64,000 bases of DNA from JAWKIJ01 sp041394325 (GCA_041394325.1 JAWKIJ010000001.1:1178001-1242000); one strand, 5' to 3'; positions 17,605 through 26,713 are shown, counted from the first letter of the stretch. Notes: generated from the letters alone by a model not told the origin. Translations and numbers: made by a program.

Positions 17605-19704
17605 ATGTCGCAGTTTCCCTTGGAACGTACCCGCAACATCGGGATCATGGCCCACATCGACGCGGGCAAGACCACGACCACCGAGCGGATCCTCTACTAC
17701 ACCGGCAAGTCCTACAAGATCGGCGAGGTCCACGACGGTGCCGCCACCATGGACTGGATGGTCCAGGAACAGGAGCGGGGGATCACCATCACGTCCGCGG
17801 CCACCACGTGCTTCTGGAAGGACACCCTCGACGGCATCGAGCACCGCGTCCAGATCATCGACACACCCGGCCACGTCGACTTCACCGTCGAGGTCGAGCG
17901 GTCGTTGCGGGTCCTCGACGGAGCGGTCGCCGTGTTCGACGGGGTCGCCGGCGTCGAACCCCAGACCGAGAACGTCTGGAGGCAGGCCAACAAGTACAAC
18001 GTGCCCCGCATGTGCTTCGTCAACAAGATGGACCGCACCGGCGCGGACTTCTTCATGGTCCTCGACACCATCAAGGACCGCCTCGAGGCGAAGGTCGCGG
18101 TCGTGCAACTCCCCATCGGCTCGGAGGCCGAGTACCAGGGCATCGTGGACCTCGTCGAGATGAAGGCCTGGATCTGGCGGGGCGAGGACCTCGGAGCGAG
18201 TTGGGACGTGGTCGAGATCCCCGACGACCTCCGCGGGTTGGCCGACGACTACCACCATCAACTCATCGACGTGCTGTCCGAGAACGACGACACGATCATG
18301 GAGAAGTACATCGGCGAGGAGGAGATCACCCCTGCCGACCTGCGCGCGGCGATCCGCAACGGCTGCATCAACCACGGACTCGTCCCCGTCCTCAACGGCA
18401 GTTCCTTCAAGAACAAGGGCGTGCAACCCTTGCTCGACGCGATCTGCTGGTACATGCCGTCGCCTGCGGACATTCCACCGGTGGAAGGGACCAATGCGCG
18501 TGGCGACGAGCACCTCTCCCGCAAGCCCGACGAGAACGAGCCCTTCTCCGCACTCGCGTTCAAGATCGCGACGATGCCCCACATCGGCAAGCTCACCTAC
18601 ATCCGCGTCTACTCGGGAAAGCTCGGCAAGGGCGAACAGGTCACCAACATGCGCACCACCGCCAAGGAGCGGTGCGGTCGCCTCCTCGAGATGCACGCCA
18701 TCGAGATGAACGACAAGGACGCCATCTACGCGGGCGACATCGTGGGCGTGGTGGGTATGAAGAACACCCGCACCGGTGACACCCTGTCGGACACCAACGA
18801 CCAGATCGTGCTCGAGTCGCTCGACTTCCCCGATCCGGTGGTCCACGTCGCGATCGAACCCAAGACCAAGGCCGACCAGGACAAGATGTCCAAGGCGTTG
18901 TTCGCATTGTCCGAGGAGGACCCGACCTTCCAGGTCCGCACGGACGAGGAGACCGCACAGACGGTCATCTCGGGGATGGGCGAGCTGCACCTCGAGGTGC
19001 TCGTCGACCGCATGATGCGCGAGTTCAAGGTCGACGCGACCGTGGGCAAGCCCCAGGTCGCCTACCGCGAGACGGTGACCGCGCCGGTCACCGGCGTCAC
19101 CTACACCCACAAGAAGCAGACCGGCGGTTCGGGCCAGTACGCCGAGGTCCAGATCAACATGGACACCACCGGTCCCGGTGGGGGCTACCTGTTCGAGGAC
19201 TCCATCAGCGGGGGCCGCATCCCCAAGGAGTACATCCCCTCGGTGGACGCCGGCATCCGTGAGGCGATGTCCAACGGTGTGCTCGCCGGTTTCCCGACCG
19301 TCGACATCAAGGTCGAGTTGGTCGACGGCAAGTACCACGACGTCGATTCCTCGGAGATGGCGTTCAAGATTGCGGGCATCCAGGTCTTCAAGGAGGCCGC
19401 TCGCAAGGCGAAGCCCGTCCTCCTTGAGCCGATCATGGCGGTCGAGGTCGTCACCCCCGACGACTACATGGGTGACGTCATCGGCGACCTCAACAGCCGA
19501 CGCGGCAAGGTCGGGAAGATGGAGCAGCGCGGCAACAACCAGGTCATCGAGGCCGAGGTCCCGTTGTCGGAGATGTTCGGCTACGCCAACGACCTGCGGT
19601 CGAAGACCCAGGGTCGCGGCACCTATAGCATGCAGTTCGCCAGCTACCAGCACACACCTCGCAACGTGCAGGAAGAGATCGTCGCCCGGGTCACCGGTCA
19701 GTGA
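17605..19704 (+). CDS. fusA: Elongation factor G
   Basis: A 699-residue EF-G. GTPase motifs are G1 AHIDAGKTT (about 18–26), RGITITSAATT switch II region, DTPGHVDF and NKMDRTGAD. Domain IV carries the tip region GGSGQYAEVQINMD, and domain V ends in RVTGQ. It drives translocation of tRNA–mRNA on the ribosome. It starts with ATG at 17605, after a 209-base gap following rpsG where I found a −10-like TAGCCT (17494–17499) but no matching −35. It has family length, with no insert or disruption. Confidence 0.97.
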   Translation: MSQFPLERTRNIGIMAHIDAGKTTTTERILYYTGKSYKIGEVHDGAATMDWMVQEQERGITITSAATTCFWKDTLDGIEHRVQIIDTPGHVDFTVEVERSLRVLDGAVAVFDGVAGVEPQTENVWRQANKYNVPRMCFVNKMDRTGADFFMVLDTIKDRLEAKVAVVQLPIGSEAEYQGIVDLVEMKAWIWRGEDLGASWDVVEIPDDLRGLADDYHHQLIDVLSENDDTIMEKYIGEEEITPADLRAAIRNGCINHGLVPVLNGSSFKNKGVQPLLDAICWYMPSPADIPPVEGTNARGDEHLSRKPDENEPFSALAFKIATMPHIGKLTYIRVYSGKLGKGEQVTNMRTTAKERCGRLLEMHAIEMNDKDAIYAGDIVGVVGMKNTRTGDTLSDTNDQIVLESLDFPDPVVHVAIEPKTKADQDKMSKALFALSEEDPTFQVRTDEETAQTVISGMGELHLEVLVDRMMREFKVDATVGKPQVAYRETVTAPVTGVTYTHKKQTGGSGQYAEVQINMDTTGPGGGYLFEDSISGGRIPKEYIPSVDAGIREAMSNGVLAGFPTVDIKVELVDGKYHDVDSSEMAFKIAGIQVFKEAARKAKPVLLEPIMAVEVVTPDDYMGDVIGDLNSRRGKVGKMEQRGNNQVIEAEVPLSEMFGYANDLRSKTQGRGTYSMQFASYQHTPRNVQEEIVARVTGQ

Positions 19705-19779
19705 CGCGCCCCCTGCTACACAACCGTTCCACCGTTTCTCACCTACCCGCCGAAGCAACATTCAGGAAGGACCCCGGCA

Positions 19780-20967
19780 ATGGCCAAGGAGAAGTTCGAG
19801 CGCAACAAGCCCCACGTCAACGTGGGGACGATGGGCCATGTCGACCACGGAAAGACCACGCTGACGGCTGCGATCTCCAAGACGCTGGCCGATCGCGTCG
19901 CGGGTAACACCGCGACCGACTTCGAGAACATCGACAAGGCGCCCGAGGAGCGTGAGCGTGGCATCACGATCAACGTCGCGCACGTCGAGTACGAGACCGA
20001 TTCCCGGCACTACGCGCACGTCGACATGCCCGGGCACAAGGACTACATCAAGAACATGATCACCGGCGCGGCCCAGGTCGACGGAGCGATCCTCGTGGTC
20101 GCGGCCGACGACGGTGCCGCCCCGCAGACCCGTGAGCACGTGGTGCTGGCCCGCCAGGTGGGTGTTCCGGCCATCGTCGTCGCGCTGAACAAGGTCGACA
20201 TGGTCGACGACGACGAGTTGCTCGAACTCGTCGAGATGGAGATCCGCGACCTGCTCTCGGCCTACGAGTTCCCCGGTGACGACGTCCCGATCATCCCCGT
20301 CTCCGCGCTCAAGGCGCTCGAGGGCGACACAGCCGCACAGGACCAGGTCATGGCCCTGATGGCCGCGGTGGACGAGTACGTCCCCGAGCCGACCCGCGAC
20401 CTCGACAAGACCTTCCTCATGCCCATCGAGGACGTGTTCTCCATCACCGGTCGTGGCACCGTCGTGACGGGCAAGGTCGAACAGGGTGTGATTCACACCG
20501 GCGACGAGGTCGAGATCGTCGGCCTGAAGGAGACCCAGAAGACCACCTGCACCGGGGTCGAGATGTTCCGCAAGCTGCTCGACGAGGGTCAGGCCGGGGA
20601 CAACATCGGGGTGCTGCTGCGCGGCACCAAGAAGGAGGAGGTGCAGCGCGGCCAGGTGCTCGCCAAGCCGGGCTCGATCACGCCCCACACCGACTTCGAG
20701 GCGAACGTGTACGTGCTGAGCAAGGCGGAGGGCGGCCGCGAGAAGCCGTTCTTCACCAACTACCGGCCGCAGTTCTACTTCCGCACCACCGATGTGACCG
20801 GCAGCATCACCCTCCCCGAGGGCACCGAGATGTGCATGCCGGGTGACAACACCGACATGACGGTGCAGCTCATCGCCCCCATCGCGATGGACGAGGGACT
20901 GCGCTTCGCGATCCGTGAGGGTGGTCGCACCATCGGGGCCGGTCGCGTCACCAAGATCATCAAGTAA
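19780..20967 (+). CDS. tuf: Elongation factor Tu
   Basis: A 395-residue EF-Tu. G1 is GHVDHGKTT (about 19–27), followed by DMPGHKDY and NKVDM, and the C-terminal FRTTDVTGSI and GAGRVTKIIK. It delivers aminoacyl-tRNA to the ribosome as a GTP complex. AGGAAGGA precedes the ATG, and the gap to fusA is 75 bases. One copy is present here; others cannot be judged. Transcription probably ends at the 16-bp hairpin at 20991–21024. Confidence 0.97.
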   Translation: MAKEKFERNKPHVNVGTMGHVDHGKTTLTAAISKTLADRVAGNTATDFENIDKAPEERERGITINVAHVEYETDSRHYAHVDMPGHKDYIKNMITGAAQVDGAILVVAADDGAAPQTREHVVLARQVGVPAIVVALNKVDMVDDDELLELVEMEIRDLLSAYEFPGDDVPIIPVSALKALEGDTAAQDQVMALMAAVDEYVPEPTRDLDKTFLMPIEDVFSITGRGTVVTGKVEQGVIHTGDEVEIVGLKETQKTTCTGVEMFRKLLDEGQAGDNIGVLLRGTKKEEVQRGQVLAKPGSITPHTDFEANVYVLSKAEGGREKPFFTNYRPQFYFRTTDVTGSITLPEGTEMCMPGDNTDMTVQLIAPIAMDEGLRFAIREGGRTIGAGRVTKIIK

Positions 20968-20990
20968 CGCGGACCGTCGCGGTCCTTCGA

Positions 20991-21024
20991 CGTCGGAGCC
21001 GGGCCCTTGGGCCCGGCTCCGACG
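20991..21024 (+). terminator. 16-bp hairpin terminator after tuf
   Basis: CGTCGGAGCCGGGCCC (20991–21006) is followed by TT and its exact complement (21009–21024). It is preceded by a smaller repeat, GGACC/GGTCC. The stem is perfect and 94% G+C; no T tract follows. It separates the str operon from the S10 operon. Confidence 0.8.
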
Positions 21025-21063
21025 CGGACCTCCCACGGCTCGTGGTGCTCGTCGGCGCGCGTC

Positions 21064-21069
21064 TATGCT
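21064..21069 (+). promoter_or_regulatory. Putative −10 element before rpsJ
   Basis: TATGCT lies about 110 bases before rpsJ and 40 after the tuf hairpin, where a promoter for the S10 operon is expected. The −35 region is not recognisable. Confidence 0.35.
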
Positions 21070-21181
21070 CCCCAGCCGGTAGCGGCCGACCTGGCCGCAA
21101 CGATCCTTGGCAACTGCGTCACCGGCACCCACGAGGGCCGACGCGCCATCCCCCCCCCCTTCACGAAAGAGCGCATCGCCC

Positions 21182-21499
21182 ATGGCCGAACAGAAGATCC
21201 GGATCCGCCTCAAGGCGTACGACCACGAGATCATCGACCAGTCGACCAAGAAGATCGTCGAGACGGTCGTGAGGACGCAGGCCAAGATCAAGGGACCCAT
21301 CCCGTTGCCGTCCGAGAAGCACCGCTTCACGGTCATCCGGTCCCCGCACAAGTACAAGGACTCGCGAGAGCACTTCGAGATGCGCATCCACAAGCGGCTG
21401 ATCGACATCATCGAGCCCACGCCCAAGACGGTCGACTCGCTCCAGCGCCTCGACCTGCCCGCGGGGGTCGATATCGAGATCAAGATCCAGAACAACTGA
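21182..21499 (+). CDS. rpsJ: 30S ribosomal protein S10
   Basis: A 105-residue S10 (also NusE, partner of NusB and NusG in antitermination). It has KIRIRLKAYDHEIIDQS, the loop PLPSEKHRFTVIRSPHKYKD and the ending GVDIEIKIQNN. The ATG at 21182 is chosen because it gives the family N-terminus; an in-frame ATG 25 codons upstream would add a non-conserved segment. It is separated from rplC by 266 bases containing a hairpin and a likely second promoter. Confidence 0.97.
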   Translation: MAEQKIRIRLKAYDHEIIDQSTKKIVETVVRTQAKIKGPIPLPSEKHRFTVIRSPHKYKDSREHFEMRIHKRLIDIIEPTPKTVDSLQRLDLPAGVDIEIKIQNN

Positions 21500-21518
21500 C
21501 CCAACCGTCCGTCCGGCA

Positions 21519-21551
21519 CCGAGGAAACCGGCTCCGCTTGGAGTTCCTCGG
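21519..21551 (+). terminator. Hairpin between rpsJ and rplC
   Basis: CCGAGGAA (21519–21526) pairs with TTCCTCGG (21544–21551); inside, CTCC/GGAG can extend the structure. It may be an attenuator. The promoter-like element for rplC overlaps its right arm. Confidence 0.5.
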
Positions 21552-21567
21552 GCAGCGCGACTAGGGT
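21538..21567 (+). promoter_or_regulatory. Possible internal promoter for rplC
   Basis: TTGGAG (21538–21543) and TAGGGT (21562–21567) with an 18-base spacer. A start near 21574 would give a leader of about 190 bases before rplC. The leader contains the palindrome AGGCGTTCGCCT (in the 21680s) but no gene. Confidence 0.4.
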
Positions 21568-21765
21568 GCACAGGCTTCGCGGCAGGGGCAGATCGATCCG
21601 GTCGGCTCGCCGCGATTCCCCAATCGACGTTTGGACAGGCCCGCGGCGCGGGAACCGTCCGGCAGACCAGAGCACCGCTCCGCCAGGCGTTCGCCTGCGG
21701 AGCGTTCGCATGAAAAGGGTTCCGCTCGCCGCCCAGGTGACGAACCGCAGAGGAAGACGATCGCC

Positions 21766-22419
21766 ATGGCGACCAAGACAATTGTCGGCGAGAAGGTAGG
21801 CATGACCCAGGTGTGGGACGACGACAACAACGTCGTGCCCGTCACCGTGGTTCGAGTCACCCCGTGCCGCGTCGTGCAGGTCAAGACACCCGAGACCGAC
21901 GGCTACAGCGCGGTCCAGGTCACGTACGGCAACCGCGACGCCCGAGCGTTGACCCGCCCTGTCGCCGGCCACTACGCCAAGGCCGGGGTCGATCCGGGCG
22001 TCCGTCTCGTCGAACTGCGCCTCGACGACGTCTCCGGCTACGAGGTCGGCCAACAGATCGGCGTCGAGGTCCTCGAGGCCGGCGAACGGGTCGACGTCAC
22101 CGCGGTCTCCAAGGGCAAGGGCTTCGCCGGCACCATGAAGCGGCACAACTTCTCCGGCCAGGGCGCCAGCCACGGTAACCACCTGAGCCATCGCAAGCCG
22201 GGCTCGGTGGGTCAATGTGCAACTCCCGCAAGGGTGTTCAGGGGAATGAGGATGGCGGGACGAATGGGTCACGAACGGGTGACCGTGCTCAACCTCCAGG
22301 TCGTCCGATCCGACGTCGACCAGCAGGTGGTCCTGGTCAAGGGGGCGGTGCCCGGACCCAACGGCGGGGTGGTCGTCATTCGGGACGCCGTGAAGGGGAC
22401 GAAGGGAGCGCCGTCGTGA
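21766..22419 (+). CDS. rplC: 50S ribosomal protein L3
   Basis: A 217-residue L3 beginning ATKTIVGEKVGMTQVWDDD. The conserved loop that reaches the peptidyl-transferase centre is present (NFSGQGASHGNHLSHRKPGS, then RMAGRMGHERVTV). The ATG at 21766 follows AGGAAGACG. Its TGA overlaps the GTG of rplD (GTGA), which starts a long run of overlapping, translationally coupled ribosomal-protein genes. Confidence 0.97.
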   Translation: MATKTIVGEKVGMTQVWDDDNNVVPVTVVRVTPCRVVQVKTPETDGYSAVQVTYGNRDARALTRPVAGHYAKAGVDPGVRLVELRLDDVSGYEVGQQIGVEVLEAGERVDVTAVSKGKGFAGTMKRHNFSGQGASHGNHLSHRKPGSVGQCATPARVFRGMRMAGRMGHERVTVLNLQVVRSDVDQQVVLVKGAVPGPNGGVVVIRDAVKGTKGAPS

Positions 22420-23054
22420 CCACGTTGACCGTAAAGGACCCGACGGGTGCGTCCGCGGGCAACGTCGAGCTCGATGACGCCGTGTTCGGGGTCGAGCCGA
22501 ACGTGGCGGTGATGCATCAGGTCGTCGTCGCCCAGCTCGCGGCGGCCCGTTCCGGAACCCAGTCCACCAAGACCCGGGCCGAGGTTGCGGGTGGTGGGGC
22601 CAAGCCGTTCAAGCAGAAGGGCACCGGTCGAGCCCGGCAGGGCTCCACCCGGGCCCCTCAGTGGCGCGGTGGTGGTGTCGCTCTCGGGCCCAAGCCCCGT
22701 AGCTATCGGCAACGGACCCCCAAGAAGATGAAGCGACTCGCCCTTGCCTCCGCGCTGAGCGATCGCCACGCAGACGGCAACGTGATCGTCGTCGACGGTT
22801 GGAGCTTCGGGGAGCCGAGCACCAAGGCGGCGCTCGCTGCGCTCGGTGCGCTCGGTGTTCAGGGTAGGGCGCTCGTCGTGCTCCGACCCGACGACGTCAT
22901 CGCCGCCAAGAGCTTCCGCAACCTCGCCGACGTGCAGGTGATCCGCACCGGCGAGCTCAACACCTACGACGTGTTGGTGTCCGACGTCGTGGTCTTCACC
23001 AAGGACAGCCTTCCCGGAGCAGCCGGGGCCGACAACGACGAGGACGGGCAGTGA
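22416..23054 (+). CDS. rplD: 50S ribosomal protein L4
   Basis: A 212-residue L4 from the GTG at 22416. The exit-tunnel loop is present (TKTRAEVAGGGAKPFKQKG, then GRARQGSTRAPQWRGGG). In some bacteria L4 represses its own S10 operon; here the upstream hairpin might serve but that is untested. A short acidic tail (ADNDEDGQ) is added. It overlaps rplC upstream and rplW downstream by four bases each. Confidence 0.96.
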   Translation: MTTLTVKDPTGASAGNVELDDAVFGVEPNVAVMHQVVVAQLAAARSGTQSTKTRAEVAGGGAKPFKQKGTGRARQGSTRAPQWRGGGVALGPKPRSYRQRTPKKMKRLALASALSDRHADGNVIVVDGWSFGEPSTKAALAALGALGVQGRALVVLRPDDVIAAKSFRNLADVQVIRTGELNTYDVLVSDVVVFTKDSLPGAAGADNDEDGQ

Positions 23055-23347
23055 AGGATCCCCACGACATCATCATTCGGCCCGTGGTCTCGGAGAAGTC
23101 CTACGGTCTGATGGACGACGGCGTCTACACGTTCGTCGTTTCACCCGAGGCCTCCAAGATCGAGATCCGCCAGGCGGTCGAGGCCATCTGGCCGGGCCGC
23201 ACCGTGGTGAAGGTCAACACCCTCACGCGGCGGGGCAAGTCCAAGCGCGGTCGCCGCAGCGCCCGATACTCCAAGCTCCCCGACCGCAAGCACGCCATCG
23301 TCACCCTCGCCGACGGCGGCGAGATCGACGTCTTCGGCGGCGACTGA
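23051..23347 (+). CDS. rplW: 50S ribosomal protein L23
   Basis: A 98-residue L23 from a GTG start that overlaps the rplD stop. It has the family features DIIIRPVVSEKSYGLMD, YTFVVSPEASKIEIRQAVE and VNTLTRRGKSKRGRR. L23 sits at the tunnel exit and docks trigger factor and SRP. Confidence 0.96.
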   Translation: MKDPHDIIIRPVVSEKSYGLMDDGVYTFVVSPEASKIEIRQAVEAIWPGRTVVKVNTLTRRGKSKRGRRSARYSKLPDRKHAIVTLADGGEIDVFGGD

Positions 23348-23357
23348 GAGGCACGTC

Positions 23358-24189
23358 ATGGCTCTTCGCAAGCGCAAGCCCACCAGCCCCGGGCGTCGGT
23401 TCCAGACCGTCTCGGACTTCTCGGAGGTCACGTCGACCACTCCGGAGAAGTCCCTGCTCGGTCCCAAGCCGCGCACGGGCGGCCGCAACAACTACGGCCG
23501 CAAGACCGCCCGCCATCGCGGTGGGGGACACAAGCAGCAATACCGCAATGTCGACTTCAAGCGGCGCAAGGACGGCGTACCCGCCAAGGTTGCGACCATA
23601 GAGTACGACCCCAACCGGACGTGTCGCATCGCGTTGTTGCACTACCTCGACGGTGAGAAGCGCTACATCCTCGCCCCACGCGACCTGGAGGTGGGCGACA
23701 CCGTCCAATCAGGCCAGGGTTCCGACATCCGTCCCGGCAACGCGTTGCCGCTTCGCTACATCCCCGTCGGCACCGTGGTGCACAACGTCGAGCTTCGCCC
23801 CGGTGGTGGGGGAAAGATGGCCCGCAGCGCCGGCGCCAGCGTGCAGCTCGTCGCCAAGGAGGGCGACTTCGCGACGTTGCGCCTGCCCTCGACCGAGATG
23901 CGGCGGGTGCCCATCGACTGCCGCGCCACGGTGGGCGAGGTCGGAAACTCCGAACACGAACTCGTCAAGATCGGCAAGGCCGGCCGAAACCGCTGGAAGG
24001 GAGTTCGTCCCCAGACCCGCGGGTCGCGATGAACCCGGTCGACCACCCCCACGGTGGTGGTGAAGGCAAGACCTCCGGTGGGCGCCACCCGGTGTCACCC
24101 TGGGGCAAGCCCGAGGGCCGTACGCGATACCAACAAGCCGTCCCAGCAACTCATCGTCCGTCGTCGCCGCACCCGCGGCTCGCCGGTAG
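23358..24189 (+). CDS. rplB: 50S ribosomal protein L2 (frame broken near the 3' end)
   Basis: The first 222 residues are a normal L2, through RNRWKGVRPQTRG. At 24021–24023 a G seems to be missing from the expected GGGG: the frame meets TGA, while the next frame goes on with the conserved VAMNPVDHPHGGGEG. Near 24128–24131 the frame shifts again (to TNKPSQQLIVRRRRTRG), and a third change is needed to reach the likely stop TAG at 24187–24189. L2 contacts the peptidyl-transferase centre through the HPHGGGEG histidine and is essential. Sequence error is the likeliest explanation; recoding is less likely. Confidence 0.85.
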
Positions 24190-24216
24190 TCCCGCGAGCC
24201 CCAGGAGAGGAACCGC

Positions 24217-24495
24217 ATGCCTCGCAGTCTCAAGAAGGGTCCGTTCGTCGACGATCACCTCCTGAAGAAGGTGGACGCGCTCAACGAAGCGGGCAACAAG
24301 ACCGTCATCAAGACCTGGTCTCGTCGCTCCACCATCATCCCCGACATGGTGGGCCACACCGTGGCGGTCCACGACGGCCGCAAGCACGTGCCCGTCTACA
24401 TCACCGAGTCGATGGTCGGGCACAAGCTCGGCGAGTTCGCGCCGACCCGGACCTTCAAGTTCCACGCCGGTCAAGAGAAGTCGGGTCGGCGCTGA
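24217..24495 (+). CDS. rpsS: 30S ribosomal protein S19
   Basis: A 92-residue S19, complete: PRSLKKGPFVDDHLLKKVD at the start, then WSRRSTIIPDMVGHT and HKLGEFAPTRTFKFHAG. S19 lies in the small-subunit head with S13. AGGAGAGG precedes the ATG. Its TGA shares one base with the rplV ATG. Confidence 0.97.
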   Translation: MPRSLKKGPFVDDHLLKKVDALNEAGNKTVIKTWSRRSTIIPDMVGHTVAVHDGRKHVPVYITESMVGHKLGEFAPTRTFKFHAGQEKSGRR

Positions 24496-25163
24496 TGGCG
24501 TTCGGAGTCAAGACCAACGAGCGGCCCGGCACCCGCGCCGAACTCCGCTACGCGCGTGTCAGCGCCTACAAGGCCCGTGAGGTCCTCAACCTCATCAGAG
24601 GCCGCACCGTCGCGGAGGCCCACGACATACTCCGGCTCACCGAGCGCGGTGTCGCGACGCACATCGCGAAGACGCTGGCCTCGGCGGTCGCCAATGCCGA
24701 GCACAACGACGGGCTCGCTGCCGGCGAACTGTTCGTCTCGGCCTGCTTCGCGGACGAGGGTCCGACGATCAAGCGGTTCCGTCCGCGTGCTCGTGGGCGC
24801 GCCGGACGCATCAACAAGCGGACCTGTCACATCACGATCATCGTGAGTCGGCTCGATGCCGACGACCTCGAGCGTGAACGCACCCGCGCCGCCCGGACCG
24901 GCGGTGCGGGAGCCGCGGCAACCCGGGCCCGCCGCGTCGCGGGGAGCCGTCGCTCCGGCACCGTCGCCGCCGACAACGCATCCGCGGACGACCCGACCGA
25001 CGCCGCGGCGTCCCCGGACCCGGACCGACCAACCGATTCCGACCAGCCGACCGAGGCCGGCCAGGCCGTCGACGAGACCGCGGCGGACGCCGCACCCGAG
25101 GGGACGGCGATGGCCGACGACGACACCGCCACCGACCGGGGCACCGACGAGGGAGAGAACTGA
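24495..25163 (+). CDS. rplV: 50S ribosomal protein L22 with long C-terminal extension
   Basis: A 222-residue protein. Residues 1–125 are L22 (RAELRYARVSAYKAREVLNL, the tunnel hairpin GPTIKRFRPRARGRAGRINK and HITIIV). The remaining 95 residues are low complexity, rich in Ala, Asp, Thr and Pro, ending DRGTDEGEN. L22 is normally about 110–130 residues; extensions of this kind occur in actinobacteria, but this one nearly doubles the protein. The ATG overlaps the rpsS stop, and its own stop overlaps the rpsC start. Confidence 0.95.
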   Translation: MAFGVKTNERPGTRAELRYARVSAYKAREVLNLIRGRTVAEAHDILRLTERGVATHIAKTLASAVANAEHNDGLAAGELFVSACFADEGPTIKRFRPRARGRAGRINKRTCHITIIVSRLDADDLERERTRAARTGGAGAAATRARRVAGSRRSGTVAADNASADDPTDAAASPDPDRPTDSDQPTEAGQAVDETAADAAPEGTAMADDDTATDRGTDEGEN

Positions 25164-26068
25164 TGGGCCAGAAGGTCAACCCCTACGGCTTCCGACTCGG
25201 TGTCACCACCGACTGGAAGTCCCGTTGGTTCGCCAGTCGCCAGGAGTACGTCGACAACGTCATCGAGGACTGGAACATCCGCAACTACCTCGCGACCCAG
25301 CTCCCCAACGCGGCCATCAGCCGTGTCGAGGTCGAACGTACCCGTGACCGGCTCCGCATCGACGTGCACACCGCACGTCCCGGAATCGTCATCGGTCGGC
25401 GTGGCGCCGAGGCCGATCGCCTCCGCGGGGGGCTCGCAAAGATCTCGGGAAATCCCCGGGTGCAGTTGAACATCCAGGAGATCAAGCAGCCCGAACTCGA
25501 CGCCGCGTTGATCGCTCAGGGAGTGGCCGACCAGCTCGTCGGTCGGGTCGCCTTCCGACGCGCGATGAAGCGCGCCGTGCAGAACGCGCAGAAGGCCGGG
25601 GCAAAGGGCATCCGGGTGCAGTGCTCGGGTCGGCTCGGCGGTGCCGAGATGAGCCGCACCGAGTGGTACCGCGAGGGTCGGGTGCCGCTGCACACGCTAC
25701 GGGCCGACATCGACTACGGCTTCCGGGAGGCCCACACCACCTACGGACGCATCGGTGTGAAGGTGTGGATCTACAAGGGCAACATCCTTCCCTACAAGCC
25801 GCAGACCGACGACAAGGCGTTGCGCGAGGCGGCGATGGCCGTTGGCGACACCGCGGGTGAGACCCGCACTCCGCGTCGTGTCGTGTCCTCCGCCGCCAAG
25901 AAGCGGGCCGAGTCGGCCCCCGTCGTCGAGGAGACCGAGGAGGCCACCCCGCTGCTCAAGGAGGCCGACCCCGACCTCGAACGTCTCCTCGAAGAGGAGG
26001 AGCAGATCGAGCGGGCCACGCGCCAACACCACGAGACGCCGCACTTCCGCCCAGGGGATGGTGATTGA
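25163..26068 (+). CDS. rpsC: 30S ribosomal protein S3
   Basis: A 301-residue S3. It begins GQKVNPYGFRLGVTTDWKSR; the KH domain has GIVIGRRGAEADRLRGGL, and the C-terminal S3 domain has RLGGAEMSRTEWYREGRVPL and GVKVWIYKG (to about residue 215). About 85 charged, Glu-rich residues follow, longer than most S3 tails. S3 lines the mRNA entry channel. Its ATG shares one base with the rplV stop. Confidence 0.96.
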   Translation: MGQKVNPYGFRLGVTTDWKSRWFASRQEYVDNVIEDWNIRNYLATQLPNAAISRVEVERTRDRLRIDVHTARPGIVIGRRGAEADRLRGGLAKISGNPRVQLNIQEIKQPELDAALIAQGVADQLVGRVAFRRAMKRAVQNAQKAGAKGIRVQCSGRLGGAEMSRTEWYREGRVPLHTLRADIDYGFREAHTTYGRIGVKVWIYKGNILPYKPQTDDKALREAAMAVGDTAGETRTPRRVVSSAAKKRAESAPVVEETEEATPLLKEADPDLERLLEEEEQIERATRQHHETPHFRPGDGD

Positions 26069-26069
26069 C

Positions 26070-26486
26070 ATGTTGATGCCGAGGAAGGTCAAGCACCGCA
26101 AGCAGCACCGAGGTCGTACCACCGGCGCGACCAAGGGTGCATCGTCGGTGTCGTACGGCCAGTACGGCATTCAGGCCCTCGAACCCGGCTGGATCACGGC
26201 CCGGCAGATCGAGGCGGCCCGTATCGCTATGACACGGCACATCCGTCGTGGTGGAAAGGTGTGGATCAACATCTTCCCCGACAAGCCCATCACCCAGAAG
26301 CCGGCGGAGACGCGCATGGGTTCGGGGAAGGGCAACGTCGAGCGATGGGTCACCGTCGTGCGACCCGGCCGGGTGATGTTCGAACTCTCCTATCCCGATG
26401 AGGAGATCGCCAAGGCGGCCCTCAACCGGGCGATTCAGAAGCTCCCGGTGAAGGCACGAATCATCAAGCGCGAGGAGGATTTCTGA
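26070..26486 (+). CDS. rplP: 50S ribosomal protein L16
   Basis: A 138-residue L16 starting MLMPRKVKHRKQHRGR, exactly the family N-terminus. It also has YGIQALEPGWITARQIEAAR and GSGKGNVERWVTVVRPG. The ATG at 26070 lies one base after the rpsC stop. L16 positions tRNA near the A site. Its stop shares one base with the rpmC start. Confidence 0.97.
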   Translation: MLMPRKVKHRKQHRGRTTGATKGASSVSYGQYGIQALEPGWITARQIEAARIAMTRHIRRGGKVWINIFPDKPITQKPAETRMGSGKGNVERWVTVVRPGRVMFELSYPDEEIAKAALNRAIQKLPVKARIIKREEDF

Positions 26487-26713
26487 TGGCCCGCGCCGCA
26501 CTCGTGTCCGATCTCGGCGACCACGAGTTGCTCGACGAGCTTGCCCGCCACCGCAAGGAGTTGTTCACGCTCCGCTTCAAGCTGGCGACCGGCTCCCTCG
26601 AGAACACCTCGAAGATCCCCCAGGAGAAGCGCACGATCGCGCGGATCCTCACCGAGCTGCGCGAGCGCGAGATCGCAGCGGCCGAGGCGAACCAGAAAGA
26701 GGCGAACGGCTGA
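26486..26713 (+). CDS. rpmC: 50S ribosomal protein L29
   Basis: A 75-residue L29, mostly alpha-helical, with the family core LDELARHRKELFTLRFKLAT and KRTIARILTELRERE. It lies at the tunnel exit beside L23. It is coupled by one-base overlaps to rplP and rpsQ. Confidence 0.95.
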   Translation: MARAALVSDLGDHELLDELARHRKELFTLRFKLATGSLENTSKIPQEKRTIARILTELREREIAAAEANQKEANG

